Below are positions 44,652-52,057 of a DNA stretch of 64,000 nt, in pieces. How positions within the stretch are numbered: the stretch's first letter is position 1; every line of letters begins with the position of its first letter. The notes below the pieces were generated by a model, which worked only from the letters and a program-made list of their open reading frames with translations, was not told the origin of the DNA and did not search any database. A program made the position numbers and the translations under genes. This stretch comes from a virus. The stretch spans positions 1 through 64,000 of IMG/VR virus record IMGVR_UViG_3300036831_000050; one strand, given 5' to 3'.

Positions 44652-44881
44652 CGGTCCTCCTCTAGCGCGCGGTTTACGTGGTCGATGACCTGCTGGCGGC
44701 TGGTCACTTCTTCAACGGGGAGTGCGGGCTGGCCGATGGCGATGTAGCAGGCGTCACAGATGACGGTCTCGCCATCGAATGTGCCGTCATCGTCCATGCT
44801 GTCGTACCCGCCATAGACGGACACACACTCGCGCCCCTCGTAGCAGTTCGGGGATCGCTTGGCTCGGCACTTGATCTGCAT
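44648..44881 (-). CDS. small zinc-binding protein
   Basis: The product has 77 residues. The start at 44881 overlaps the TAA of the upstream gene. Cys residues in IKCRAKRSPNC, GRECVSV and ICDACY could form a zinc site. The longer frame up to 45031 is a shadow. Unknown function. Confidence 0.6.
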   Translation of the reverse strand: MQIKCRAKRSPNCYEGRECVSVYGGYDSMDDDGTFDGETVICDACYIAIGQPALPVEEVTSRQQVIDHVNRALEEDR

Positions 44882-45111
44882 TACACGCTCTCCTCTTGGT
44901 GGTGGACACTGGCGGCGGGAAGGTCGCCTAGCACGGCGCCGAGATCGGCCTCGGCCGCCTCGCGCGTGCGGTAGGTCATGAACTCGCCCCGGTTGGTGGC
45001 GTAGACCTTGATGACGGCCTTGCCGCCGCACTCGATGACGAACTCGGCCGGTACGGTGGCGGCGATGGCCTCGGCCGTGGCCTTGCCGGTGGTGTAGGTG
45101 ACGGCACTCAT
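44881..45111 (-). CDS. small alpha/beta protein
   Basis: The 76-residue protein has strand AEFVIECGGKAVIKVYATN and helix REAAEADLGAVLG. Overlaps exist at both ends. No family recognised. Confidence 0.6.
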   Translation of the reverse strand: MSAVTYTTGKATAEAIAATVPAEFVIECGGKAVIKVYATNRGEFMTYRTREAAEADLGAVLGDLPAASVHHQEESV

Positions 45112-45269
45112 GCTGGTGTCACGTCCACCAGACCGACGATGTGGAAGTTGGATAGCGCCGACTCCACGTCCAGCGCGATGCCAGCGGCATCGACATCGCC
45201 GTCCTCGATGTAGAAGTCGTCGTCCTCCTCGATCTCGACCTGCACGCGAATCTCAACAACCACACTCAT
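45108..45269 (-). CDS. 53-residue acidic protein after RuvB-like ATPase
   Basis: An ATGA overlap joins it to both the RuvB-like gene and the next small gene. The product starts SVVVEIRVQVEIEEDDDFYI, is strongly acidic and ends with a helix and strand. The tight double coupling supports coding. It may be an adaptor of the ATPase. Confidence 0.65.
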   Translation of the reverse strand: MSVVVEIRVQVEIEEDDDFYIEDGDVDAAGIALDVESALSNFHIVGLVDVTPA

Positions 45270-46471
45270 AGCTGCCTCGCTCTCTCGATTCCGGCGTCGG
45301 TGAGCTGGCGTCCGCCGTGGGTCACGCAGACGTAGCCCTCCTCGATCAGGTACGGCTCAACGAACAGCGCCACGGCCTTGGTGTCGCGTGAGTGGCCCAG
45401 CGCCGTGGCGATGGTGTTCACGCTGGCCTGGTAGATGACAGTGTTGTCCACCCGCCGCGTCCGCTTGGAGCGGAGCAGGGACTTGAGCATCTTCTGCATG
45501 TCGATGGTCAGGCCGTCTAGCGTGCAGCCGTTCAGATCGCGGACCACGGCCTCCGCGTCGGCATCGGTCACGGGATCGCAGCCGAGCGCCATCGCATTGC
45601 GGACGTAGGTGTTGACCTGCCTCGGGTTACGCCGTGACGCAAGTCCGAAGATAGCCTCGGCCTCTGGTGTCAGGTGCACTCCGAGCTGCTGCCCGTTGAG
45701 GTGGGCCAGACTGGTCATGTCCGCGAAGGTGTAGGGGTCCAGCGTCAGGGTCAGCGGGAAGCGGTTGCAGAACGCTTCCGGCAGCAGGCCGATGTCGGTG
45801 GTGCAGCCGATGAAGGTCACGGCCGGGAAGGGCAGCATGCCGCTCTGTGTCGGCAGCCGACGGTCCTCCATGACGTGATAGAAGTCCTCGGGGTCGGCAG
45901 CCTGCGTGACGCCTCGCCTGTCGCCGGAGACCTGCTGATGAATCTCGTCCACGATGACGACATCGCCGTCCTCGCAGGTCGTGCGCAGCGCGTCCAGCGT
46001 CGCCAGATCGACCGGGGCCTTGATCTGGTACACACGCCGTCCGCACTCATGAGCGACGACCTGTGCCAGCGTGGTCTTGCCGGTGCCCGACTGGCCAGCC
46101 AGCATGATGTGGTCCAACGGACGACCTGAAGTTCTGCTGTTAGCAACGATGCGGGCCATGAGGCGCTTGAGCCTGTCCTGGCCGATCATCGTGTCGAACG
46201 TGGACGGCCGCAACTTGTTGCCGCTGCGGTCATCGAAGCTCAGTGGCTTGAGCTGGACCTTCGGGCCGGTGGCACCGTCGCCCCAGATGGCCTGGTGAAT
46301 CGCGCGCATCTCCCGGGAGAGCGGGTCCTGGCCAACCTCACGCATGAAGTTGGGGTAGCGGTCGTGGAGACTCTGGCCGTGGCCAGCGGGCACGCGGCCG
46401 GTCGGTGTGCCGCCGCCGTGGTCATGGTGTCGGGCGATGCGGGCGGTGCGAGAAAGATCGTGATGGTGCAT
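45266..46471 (-). CDS. RuvB-like AAA+ ATPase
   Basis: The product has 401 residues. The ATG at 46471 has GGGAGC upstream, better than the ATG at 46483. After a His-rich N-terminus it has RPSTFDTMIGQDRLKRLMAR, Walker A GQSGTGKTT (126-134) and Walker B VVIVDEIH (171-178). Sensor 1 lies near 224 and an arginine finger in FCNRF. The RuvB-type tail follows (RRNPRQVNTYVRNA, VEPYLIEEGYVCVTHGGRQL). It resembles the bacterial branch-migration motor, but no RuvA or RuvC was recognised. It lies downstream of MoxR, VWA and DUF6744-like genes. Confidence 0.75.
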   Translation of the reverse strand: MHHHDLSRTARIARHHDHGGGTPTGRVPAGHGQSLHDRYPNFMREVGQDPLSREMRAIHQAIWGDGATGPKVQLKPLSFDDRSGNKLRPSTFDTMIGQDRLKRLMARIVANSRTSGRPLDHIMLAGQSGTGKTTLAQVVAHECGRRVYQIKAPVDLATLDALRTTCEDGDVVIVDEIHQQVSGDRRGVTQAADPEDFYHVMEDRRLPTQSGMLPFPAVTFIGCTTDIGLLPEAFCNRFPLTLTLDPYTFADMTSLAHLNGQQLGVHLTPEAEAIFGLASRRNPRQVNTYVRNAMALGCDPVTDADAEAVVRDLNGCTLDGLTIDMQKMLKSLLRSKRTRRVDNTVIYQASVNTIATALGHSRDTKAVALFVEPYLIEEGYVCVTHGGRQLTDAGIERARQL

Positions 46472-46491
46472 GTGTGCTCCCATTCGGTAGG

Positions 46492-46524
46492 GCGGAGAGT
46501 GTAGCAGCGTGCCACACTCTCCGC
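46492..46524. promoter_or_regulatory. inverted repeat with leftward promoter before the RuvB-like gene
   Basis: GCGGAGAGTGT (46492-46502) pairs with ACACTCTCCGC (46514-46524). Read leftward the structure holds TGCTACACT (46498-46506), an extended -10 placed about 20 bases before the ribosome site. It also follows the stop of the DUF6744-like gene, so it may terminate and restart transcription. Confidence 0.6.
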
Positions 46525-46538
46525 ACTGTCGTGGTTGG

Positions 46539-47594
46539 TCAGACGCCGAGCAGCTTGCGGAGCTGCCGGTTCAGCACCTCCATGCGGGTCTCGACATCGC
46601 CAACCTCGCTCTTGAGCGCGCCCTGGTACTCGCCCAGCTTGCGCTTGAGCTGGTCCAGCTTCCCGTAGTGGTGCTTCATGACATCTTCGCGGACGCCCCG
46701 CTTACGGGCATCGCCGGAAGTGTCGTTGGGGTTGACTGGCCGGAGCAGGTCAGCGACGGTGGCGATCTCCTCCTCAAGCTCCTCCATGATCGTGGTCATG
46801 AACGACCTACGAATCAACTCACGCTCGCTGGCACCGTCTGCCATCGGAGCGTAGTAGAGGAACGCCCGACCTTCGGGCTTGTAGAGGCTGTTCAGGAACT
46901 CGGCCAGCGCGTCCAGCGTCCTGCGGTGGCGCTCCAGCACGAAGTAGATCGACTGACGCGGCCCACCGATGGGAGTGCCGCTGAGGCCGACCTGATTGCC
47001 GTACGTCTTGCCGGTCTTCTCATCGACGCGGCCCTCATCGTGCACGTTGACGATGTAGTCACGGACCATCTCCCTGACCTTGGCGCCAGTGATGCGCTTG
47101 GCGTTCTGGTCAACGCGGGTCTGGATGCTGTCCATGATGGCCACGACCGTGGGCCGGTTGGCACCTTCGAGCGCCTTGAAGCCGACGGTCTCGCTGGCCT
47201 TGGAAAACCAGACCTTGACGGCGCCGGAGTACAGGACACGCTCGTCGGAGGTGTCACGCTCAACACGTGTCACCTGATAGATCACGTCCTCGTTGTTCTC
47301 CAGCACCAGCCGAATGTCGGTCTCGACCTTCGTGCCAGTCTTGTCATCGACGTACGTCCCGGCCTTCTCCTCGTCCCGTACGGCGCGCTTGAACGCATCG
47401 ACGGCGCGGGGATCGCGGGGAAGCGGCTGTGGGTCCAGACCTGCCATGCCCCAGCGCCGGATGACCCGGCTCAGAGACACGTCCTCCATGGGGACGCTGG
47501 ACCACACGATGTAGCCCAGCGGCTTGACCTTGGAGTCCTTCGACACGGCGACCATGCCCTTCAGGACATCGGGGGTGGTCATTGTTGCGGACAT
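46539..47594 (-). CDS. DUF6744-like protein of the MoxR-VWA operon
   Basis: The 351-residue protein has strands in the first half (GYIVWSSVPMEDVSLSRVIR, IYQVTRVERD, YSGAVKVWFSKASETVGF) and a long helical end (DQLKRKLGEYQGALKSEV). The location between a VWA and an AAA+ gene and the overall pattern recall DUF6744 phage proteins, though this is from memory. It has AGGAG upstream of the ATG. It could be a substrate adaptor or effector of the MoxR system. Confidence 0.5.
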   Translation of the reverse strand: MSATMTTPDVLKGMVAVSKDSKVKPLGYIVWSSVPMEDVSLSRVIRRWGMAGLDPQPLPRDPRAVDAFKRAVRDEEKAGTYVDDKTGTKVETDIRLVLENNEDVIYQVTRVERDTSDERVLYSGAVKVWFSKASETVGFKALEGANRPTVVAIMDSIQTRVDQNAKRITGAKVREMVRDYIVNVHDEGRVDEKTGKTYGNQVGLSGTPIGGPRQSIYFVLERHRRTLDALAEFLNSLYKPEGRAFLYYAPMADGASERELIRRSFMTTIMEELEEEIATVADLLRPVNPNDTSGDARKRGVREDVMKHHYGKLDQLKRKLGEYQGALKSEVGDVETRMEVLNRQLRKLLGV

Positions 47595-47635
47595 GTGGTC
47601 ACGCTCCTAACGGTGGGATTGCAGTTGGTCGGTTG

Positions 47636-49333
47636 TCATGTCAGGTGGACGGCCAGCTCGGCGGTGGCGTGGGACGGGTCGTTCAGCTCGAAGTCCTCGA
47701 CCCGGACCACGTAGTCGGAGTAGCCCTCCAAGTAGGGGAAGCGGCGCGAGTCGCGCCCGATGGCGATTCCGAAGATGCGCACACCCATCTCGTTGAGTCG
47801 GTTGCGCAGACGCTTGTCAGCGTCGCCGTACGGTGCGTCACCGTCACCGATGAGCACGATGTCGGCCTTCTTGAACTCGGGTGCGCGCTGCATGATGTCA
47901 GCGGCGCCCTTGACGGCCTGGTATGGCGCGGTGCCACCTCCGAAGAAGTGACTGGCCATGTCCACGATCTTCTGTGCGTCCATGGCCTCGCGCCCCTTGA
48001 ACTCGGTGACGAACACCTCGTCCATGTCCGCCCATTCGACACAGGCGAAGTCACGCTTCTCCAGCCGAGCGATGTGGAGTAGGCACATGCACACGGCCCG
48101 TGCCCAGATGTTGCGCTCGCCCTTCATGGAGTAGCTGGCGTCCGGCGCCACGATGATCGGCCCGCGTCCGGCGTGCTCCTCACCGACGGTGCTGAACTGA
48201 AGCAGCTCTTGGTCGCCGTACCGCTGGAGGAAGCCCAGCTCCAGATCGTCGTCTGCGAACTCGGACAGCTCGGAGCTTAGGACGCGATTCAAGTTGTCCC
48301 CAAACTCAACGTCAACGATCTCGTCGTTGCCGCCGACGATGCGCTTCGCACGCCGGAACCGAATGTCACGGTCCAGCCGACCGAACCGCTCGGCCATGGC
48401 GCGGAGCTGCGGGTTCTCGGCCCACATCTGGGCGATGGTCAGAGCTTGCTCGGGCGATTCGTAGACCGGCTCGCCCTTGCCTAGACCGCTGCCGAACTTC
48501 GGTACGTTGCTGGCCTGCTCGGCCGCCTCATGGGCAGCCTGGGCGGCCCGCTCGATGGCGGCGAGTGCCTGTGCGTCCATGGGACTGAAGTTGTCGGCCA
48601 CGTCGGCGGCCTGCTGCTGTAGGTCGGCCTGCTGCTGAGCGAGCTGGTCGATCTCCGCTGTCAGGTTCGCGGGCACCGGCTGTCCGGCGTCGGCAAGCTC
48701 CTGAGCGTGCCCCTGAGCCTGTCCGAGCTGGTCGATGGTGTCACGGACCTGCTGCTCAAGGTCGCTGTACTCCTGCGACTCTTGCGACTGCTCAAGCAGC
48801 TCGTCGGTCAGGATGCGGCGCAGTTCCTTGGCGAACGCCATGGTGGCGATGCCAGCCATGGAAGCGTCGTCCATGGTCGTGTTGCGAGCGGCTGAGTGCG
48901 AGTCGCTGGCGATCAGCTTCGGCATGATGCGCTTGTGCAGCTCGACGCGCGGGTCAACCGGCTCGATGATCTCGGGCCGGAAGTGAGCGTGGTAGCTGTA
49001 GAACACGTCCCGGCACAGCTCGGCCCATGCGTGGTAGGCCGGAGCGTTCTCGGTCGCGTCCTTGTGAGCCTTCATGGCCTCTTGGTACGCGATGAACTCT
49101 TCGGGCGTGGCGGCTGTCATGTCGATGGGGTCAGGCTCGGGCACTTCGCGGGGAATCTGCGGCGCCTCATCGACGGCGATGGCCCGGAATCGCGGGCTGT
49201 CATCGCGGAAGTTCTTGTACTGCATGCTGTCCATCGAATCGTGGGTCAGCACGCTGTCAGGCAACTGAAGTTCGGGCGTACCGATCTTGTTGCCGTTCTC
49301 GCCCAGCAGGTCAGTCAGTGAGATGACCGGCAT
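47636..49333 (-). CDS. VWA-domain protein (ViaA/CobT-like)
   Basis: The 565-residue protein has a long helical, Gln/Glu/Ala-rich N-terminal part (70-280) and a C-terminal von Willebrand A domain. The MIDAS is complete: DASYS (398-402), Thr468 in GGGTAPYQ, and Asp497 in LIGDGDAPYG. This layout (helices then C-terminal VWA) is that of ViaA/CobT-type partners of MoxR ATPases. GGAGG precedes the ATG. It lies next to a MoxR-like gene, as expected for a two-component chaperone. Confidence 0.8.
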   Translation of the reverse strand: MPVISLTDLLGENGNKIGTPELQLPDSVLTHDSMDSMQYKNFRDDSPRFRAIAVDEAPQIPREVPEPDPIDMTAATPEEFIAYQEAMKAHKDATENAPAYHAWAELCRDVFYSYHAHFRPEIIEPVDPRVELHKRIMPKLIASDSHSAARNTTMDDASMAGIATMAFAKELRRILTDELLEQSQESQEYSDLEQQVRDTIDQLGQAQGHAQELADAGQPVPANLTAEIDQLAQQQADLQQQAADVADNFSPMDAQALAAIERAAQAAHEAAEQASNVPKFGSGLGKGEPVYESPEQALTIAQMWAENPQLRAMAERFGRLDRDIRFRRAKRIVGGNDEIVDVEFGDNLNRVLSSELSEFADDDLELGFLQRYGDQELLQFSTVGEEHAGRGPIIVAPDASYSMKGERNIWARAVCMCLLHIARLEKRDFACVEWADMDEVFVTEFKGREAMDAQKIVDMASHFFGGGTAPYQAVKGAADIMQRAPEFKKADIVLIGDGDAPYGDADKRLRNRLNEMGVRIFGIAIGRDSRRFPYLEGYSDYVVRVEDFELNDPSHATAELAVHLT

Positions 49334-49393
49334 GTTGTGCCTCCAGTGCCGCCGCGCCGATGTGCGCGGCGGCCGGTCGTCGGTGTCAGAGTC

Positions 49394-50629
49394 CTACTCG
49401 TCGTCATCATCGTCGTCGGTGCCGGACAGGTAGCCGACCACCCACTTGTGATAGCTCTTGATCTCGGCTACAACTTCGCGGGTGACAGACACGTCCTCGC
49501 CCTCGGCCTCGCCTTCGGTGATTTGGTCCTTGCCCTCGTCAAGCAGTTTCTTGAGCTGAGTGGCGAACTGCCACCCTTCGCCCATCTTGTCACGGCGCTC
49601 GGCCTCGTCCAGCTTGGCCGCGTCCTGCTCCAGCTTCGCCATCTCGGCCCGTACGGCCTCCATGGCCTCGCGCAGCCGCCTGGCCTTGCGAGTGAACTTG
49701 CTGGCGAGATCGGTCACGATGTCGCGAGCTGGCTTGTGGTGGTCAGGCAGACTCCACGCCATGTGCTCGGCAACGAGGAAGTCGTCCATGACCACGGTGT
49801 CACGGCCGCGCAGCCAAGCGCGAGACCGCATCGCCCGCCAGATGTCACGCTTGCGCCGCTGGGAGACCATGAAGCCAGCCTCCAAGCACTTCTGCTCCAG
49901 TTCGCCCATCTTCTCCAGCACCGGCTCGGGCACTGGGATGGCGCGGGCAGCGTCGCGGATCGTCTTGATGTCGTCCAGCGTGAGCGGTTCGAGATCAGTG
50001 GAGTCGATGCCGTCCACGTCATAGCCGAGCTGGATCAGTGACACCGACTTGCGTCCCTCCGGCGTCTGCACCGGCTGAACGACCTTGGTGATGGCGATTC
50101 GGTCGCGGAACGCCTGCAAGTCCTCGCGGTCAGGCAGCTCGTTCGATGACATCAGAATCGTGATGAGCTGCGAGCAGTCGATGACCTTACCGCCGATCTT
50201 CAGTTGGCGCTTAGCGAAGATGTCCAGCAGCGGGTTGAGCATCGGCGGCGACCCCTTGAAAATCTCGTCCAAGTAGGCCAGGTTCGCCTCGATGAGCGAG
50301 CCAGCGGTGATGCGGGCGGTCCGGCCTTCCTTCATGGCCATCACGTCCTTCTCGCCCAGCAGCTCGGACACGCTCTGGTCCTTCGCCAGGAGGTGCGTGA
50401 ACAGCTCGGCGGCGTCGATGCAGTAGTCGGTCAGCAGCTCGATGAGCCAGGTCTTGCCGACGCCTGGGTCGCCCAGGAAGAGCAGGTCGATACCTGAGAT
50501 GATCGCGATGGCCAGCAGCTCGATCTCCTCAGTTCGCTCGACGTTGTTCCGAGCGAGGAAGCCGGTCTTCGGGTTGAAGATGGCGTCGAACCGAGCGTGT
50601 AGCTGGCTCGTAACGGTGGTCGTGGTCAT
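49394..50629 (-). CDS. MoxR-type AAA+ ATPase (RavA-like)
   Basis: The 411-residue protein has Walker A GDPGVGKT (53-60), Walker B LAYLDEIF (Asp121, Glu122) and sensor 1 MSSNELP (Asn163). An arginine-rich FRDRI stretch lies at 174-178. These match MoxR/RavA ATPases. The C-terminal helices (310-395) with an acidic DDDDDE end could contact the VWA partner. The promoter TGCTACACT lies 38-46 bases upstream, and CGAACTGGAG acts as leader/ribosome site. Confidence 0.85.
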   Translation of the reverse strand: MTTTTVTSQLHARFDAIFNPKTGFLARNNVERTEEIELLAIAIISGIDLLFLGDPGVGKTWLIELLTDYCIDAAELFTHLLAKDQSVSELLGEKDVMAMKEGRTARITAGSLIEANLAYLDEIFKGSPPMLNPLLDIFAKRQLKIGGKVIDCSQLITILMSSNELPDREDLQAFRDRIAITKVVQPVQTPEGRKSVSLIQLGYDVDGIDSTDLEPLTLDDIKTIRDAARAIPVPEPVLEKMGELEQKCLEAGFMVSQRRKRDIWRAMRSRAWLRGRDTVVMDDFLVAEHMAWSLPDHHKPARDIVTDLASKFTRKARRLREAMEAVRAEMAKLEQDAAKLDEAERRDKMGEGWQFATQLKKLLDEGKDQITEGEAEGEDVSVTREVVAEIKSYHKWVVGYLSGTDDDDDDE

Positions 50630-50666
50630 GCGAGTCTCCAGTTCGCTAGTGGTTGACGGGAGTCAG

Positions 50667-50675
50667 AGTGTAGCA
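50667..50675 (-). promoter_or_regulatory. leftward promoter of the MoxR-VWA operon
   Basis: The minus strand reads TGCTACACT, an extended -10 with TACACT at 50667-50672. A start near 50660 leaves a leader of about 30 bases. The same nonamer precedes the RuvB-like gene and, with one change, the integrase. No -35 was found. Confidence 0.6.
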
Positions 50676-50701
50676 CGGTGCCACAGGTGTGGCATCGCGC
50701 A

Positions 50702-50908
50702 TCAGGTTGTGGCTCGTTCGATGTCGCTTGCAAGTCTCTGCATTGCTCGCGCAATCGCCTTCGCCAGGTTCGGTGGCGTGATTCGTGGTCCATCGAAGGA
50801 CACCATGGGTCCGGGCATGAATCTCGCGACCCGTGCCACGCGCTCGCCTTCGTCATCGAGCACGTGGTAGACGCCCTCGTACTGCTTACTGACGCGGTAG
50901 GTAATCAC
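50702..50908 (-). CDS. small hypothetical protein
   Basis: The product has 68 residues. The GTG at 50908 overlaps the previous stop (GTGA). Strands (YRVSKQYEGVYHVLDDEGER) and a helix (NLAKAIARAMQRLASDIER) suggest a small alpha/beta domain. Unknown function. Confidence 0.55.
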   Translation of the reverse strand: MITYRVSKQYEGVYHVLDDEGERVARVARFMPGPMVSFDGPRITPPNLAKAIARAMQRLASDIERATT

Positions 50909-51627
50909 GGCACTGTCACCACCCCGCGAGCGGCCCACTCCTGAGCAAGCTCGGCCTCATGCTGGACCTGCTCGGCGCAGCTCTCGGCCATGGACGCGGC
51001 CTCGGCCTTGATGTAGCCCTCGTCGGGTTCGCCAATGAAGCCCCACACGGACTCCATGACTTCGCCGCCCTCACGGTCACGTATCACGATGCCGAACACG
51101 TAGCCCTGGAGCCACTGGTCCAGTTCGTTGACGCGAGCCTCGGCGTACTTGGTGGCGTCATCGACCGAGCCGTTCCACTCGTCATCGAGCTGCTTCTGTG
51201 TGAAGCAGATGGCACAGTTCGGGCCGTCCTCCATGACGTACAGGCGAGCACCAGTTGACCCGTAGTCCGAGAAGAACAGCGGGATGGTGAGCACGGCGTC
51301 GTAGTTGTGACGCATGTAGGTCGGCAGGTCGCACTCGATGTAGCCGTTGCCCTCGCAGTTCGGGCAGTTCTTCTCGATTGGGTGGTCGTCGGCATCGAGC
51401 ACTGGTTCGTCGTCCGACTCGACGGTGCCCTCACCCTCACAGTTCGGGCAGTCGATGGTCAGCTCCGGCTCGGAGATGCGTTCGTCGCCTTCCCACGTGC
51501 CGTCGTAGACCCACGAATAGATCGTGCCAGCGTTGTCGTTGTCCTGTGGGCTAGACACGGGATCGTCGTCGGGAACGATCTCGACCCACACACCAGCGTG
51601 TTCGTATGCCTCGGCAGGTTCGATCAT
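50905..51627 (-). CDS. DnaJ-type zinc-knuckle protein
   Basis: The 240-residue acidic protein has CPNCEGEG (60-67) and CPNCEGNG (88-95), the CxxCxGxG pattern of DnaJ, and a further Cys near IECDLP. It lacks a J-domain. The rest is helical and acidic. It could be a chaperone-like adaptor; it sits just before the MoxR operon. Confidence 0.6.
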   Translation of the reverse strand: MIEPAEAYEHAGVWVEIVPDDDPVSSPQDNDNAGTIYSWVYDGTWEGDERISEPELTIDCPNCEGEGTVESDDEPVLDADDHPIEKNCPNCEGNGYIECDLPTYMRHNYDAVLTIPLFFSDYGSTGARLYVMEDGPNCAICFTQKQLDDEWNGSVDDATKYAEARVNELDQWLQGYVFGIVIRDREGGEVMESVWGFIGEPDEGYIKAEAASMAESCAEQVQHEAELAQEWAARGVVTVP

Positions 51628-51628
51628 G

Positions 51629-52057
51629 TCAGCTCCTAATCAGGTAGTCGTCACCGTCGTAGGTGATGGTTGTGTAGTCCTGGCGCAGTTCGTCGGCCGC
51701 CGCCTCCCAGTCGATGTGATTGAACGGCCAGCGGTTCGTGTCGTCCGAGATGTAGCCGAGATCGGTGGCCAGCTCCTCCGCGTACTCCGCGAAGTCGTCC
51801 TCGGCAATGAGCGTGGGTTCGTGGTTGTTGGCGTGCCACTCCAGCGTGTCAGGTTCGGCCGGATCAAGGCCCAGCTCGCCGCATAGGCTCACGTACTTCT
51901 CGACGTACTCCTGCTGCTCGTCTTCGGCCAGGAACTTCTCCGTGGCCTCGGCAACCTCACCGTAGGACATGCCTTCGGTGTCGGGCACGCTGGACCCCAT
52001 CTCGGCAATGCGTTCGCGCCACTCTTCAGCGATCTCTCGCAGGTCCAGTACGTTCAT
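51629..52057 (-). CDS. ArdA-like antirestriction protein (tentative)
   Basis: The product has 142 acidic residues. The C-terminal part (TLIAEDDFAEYAEELATDLG, then FNHIDWEAAADELRQDYTTI and a final strand YDGDDYLIR) resembles the C-terminal domain of phage ArdA-like proteins, which mimic DNA to block restriction enzymes. The high Asp/Glu content fits a DNA mimic. The N-terminal part differs from full ArdA, so the call is tentative. Confidence 0.45.
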   Translation of the reverse strand: MNVLDLREIAEEWRERIAEMGSSVPDTEGMSYGEVAEATEKFLAEDEQQEYVEKYVSLCGELGLDPAEPDTLEWHANNHEPTLIAEDDFAEYAEELATDLGYISDDTNRWPFNHIDWEAAADELRQDYTTITYDGDDYLIRS

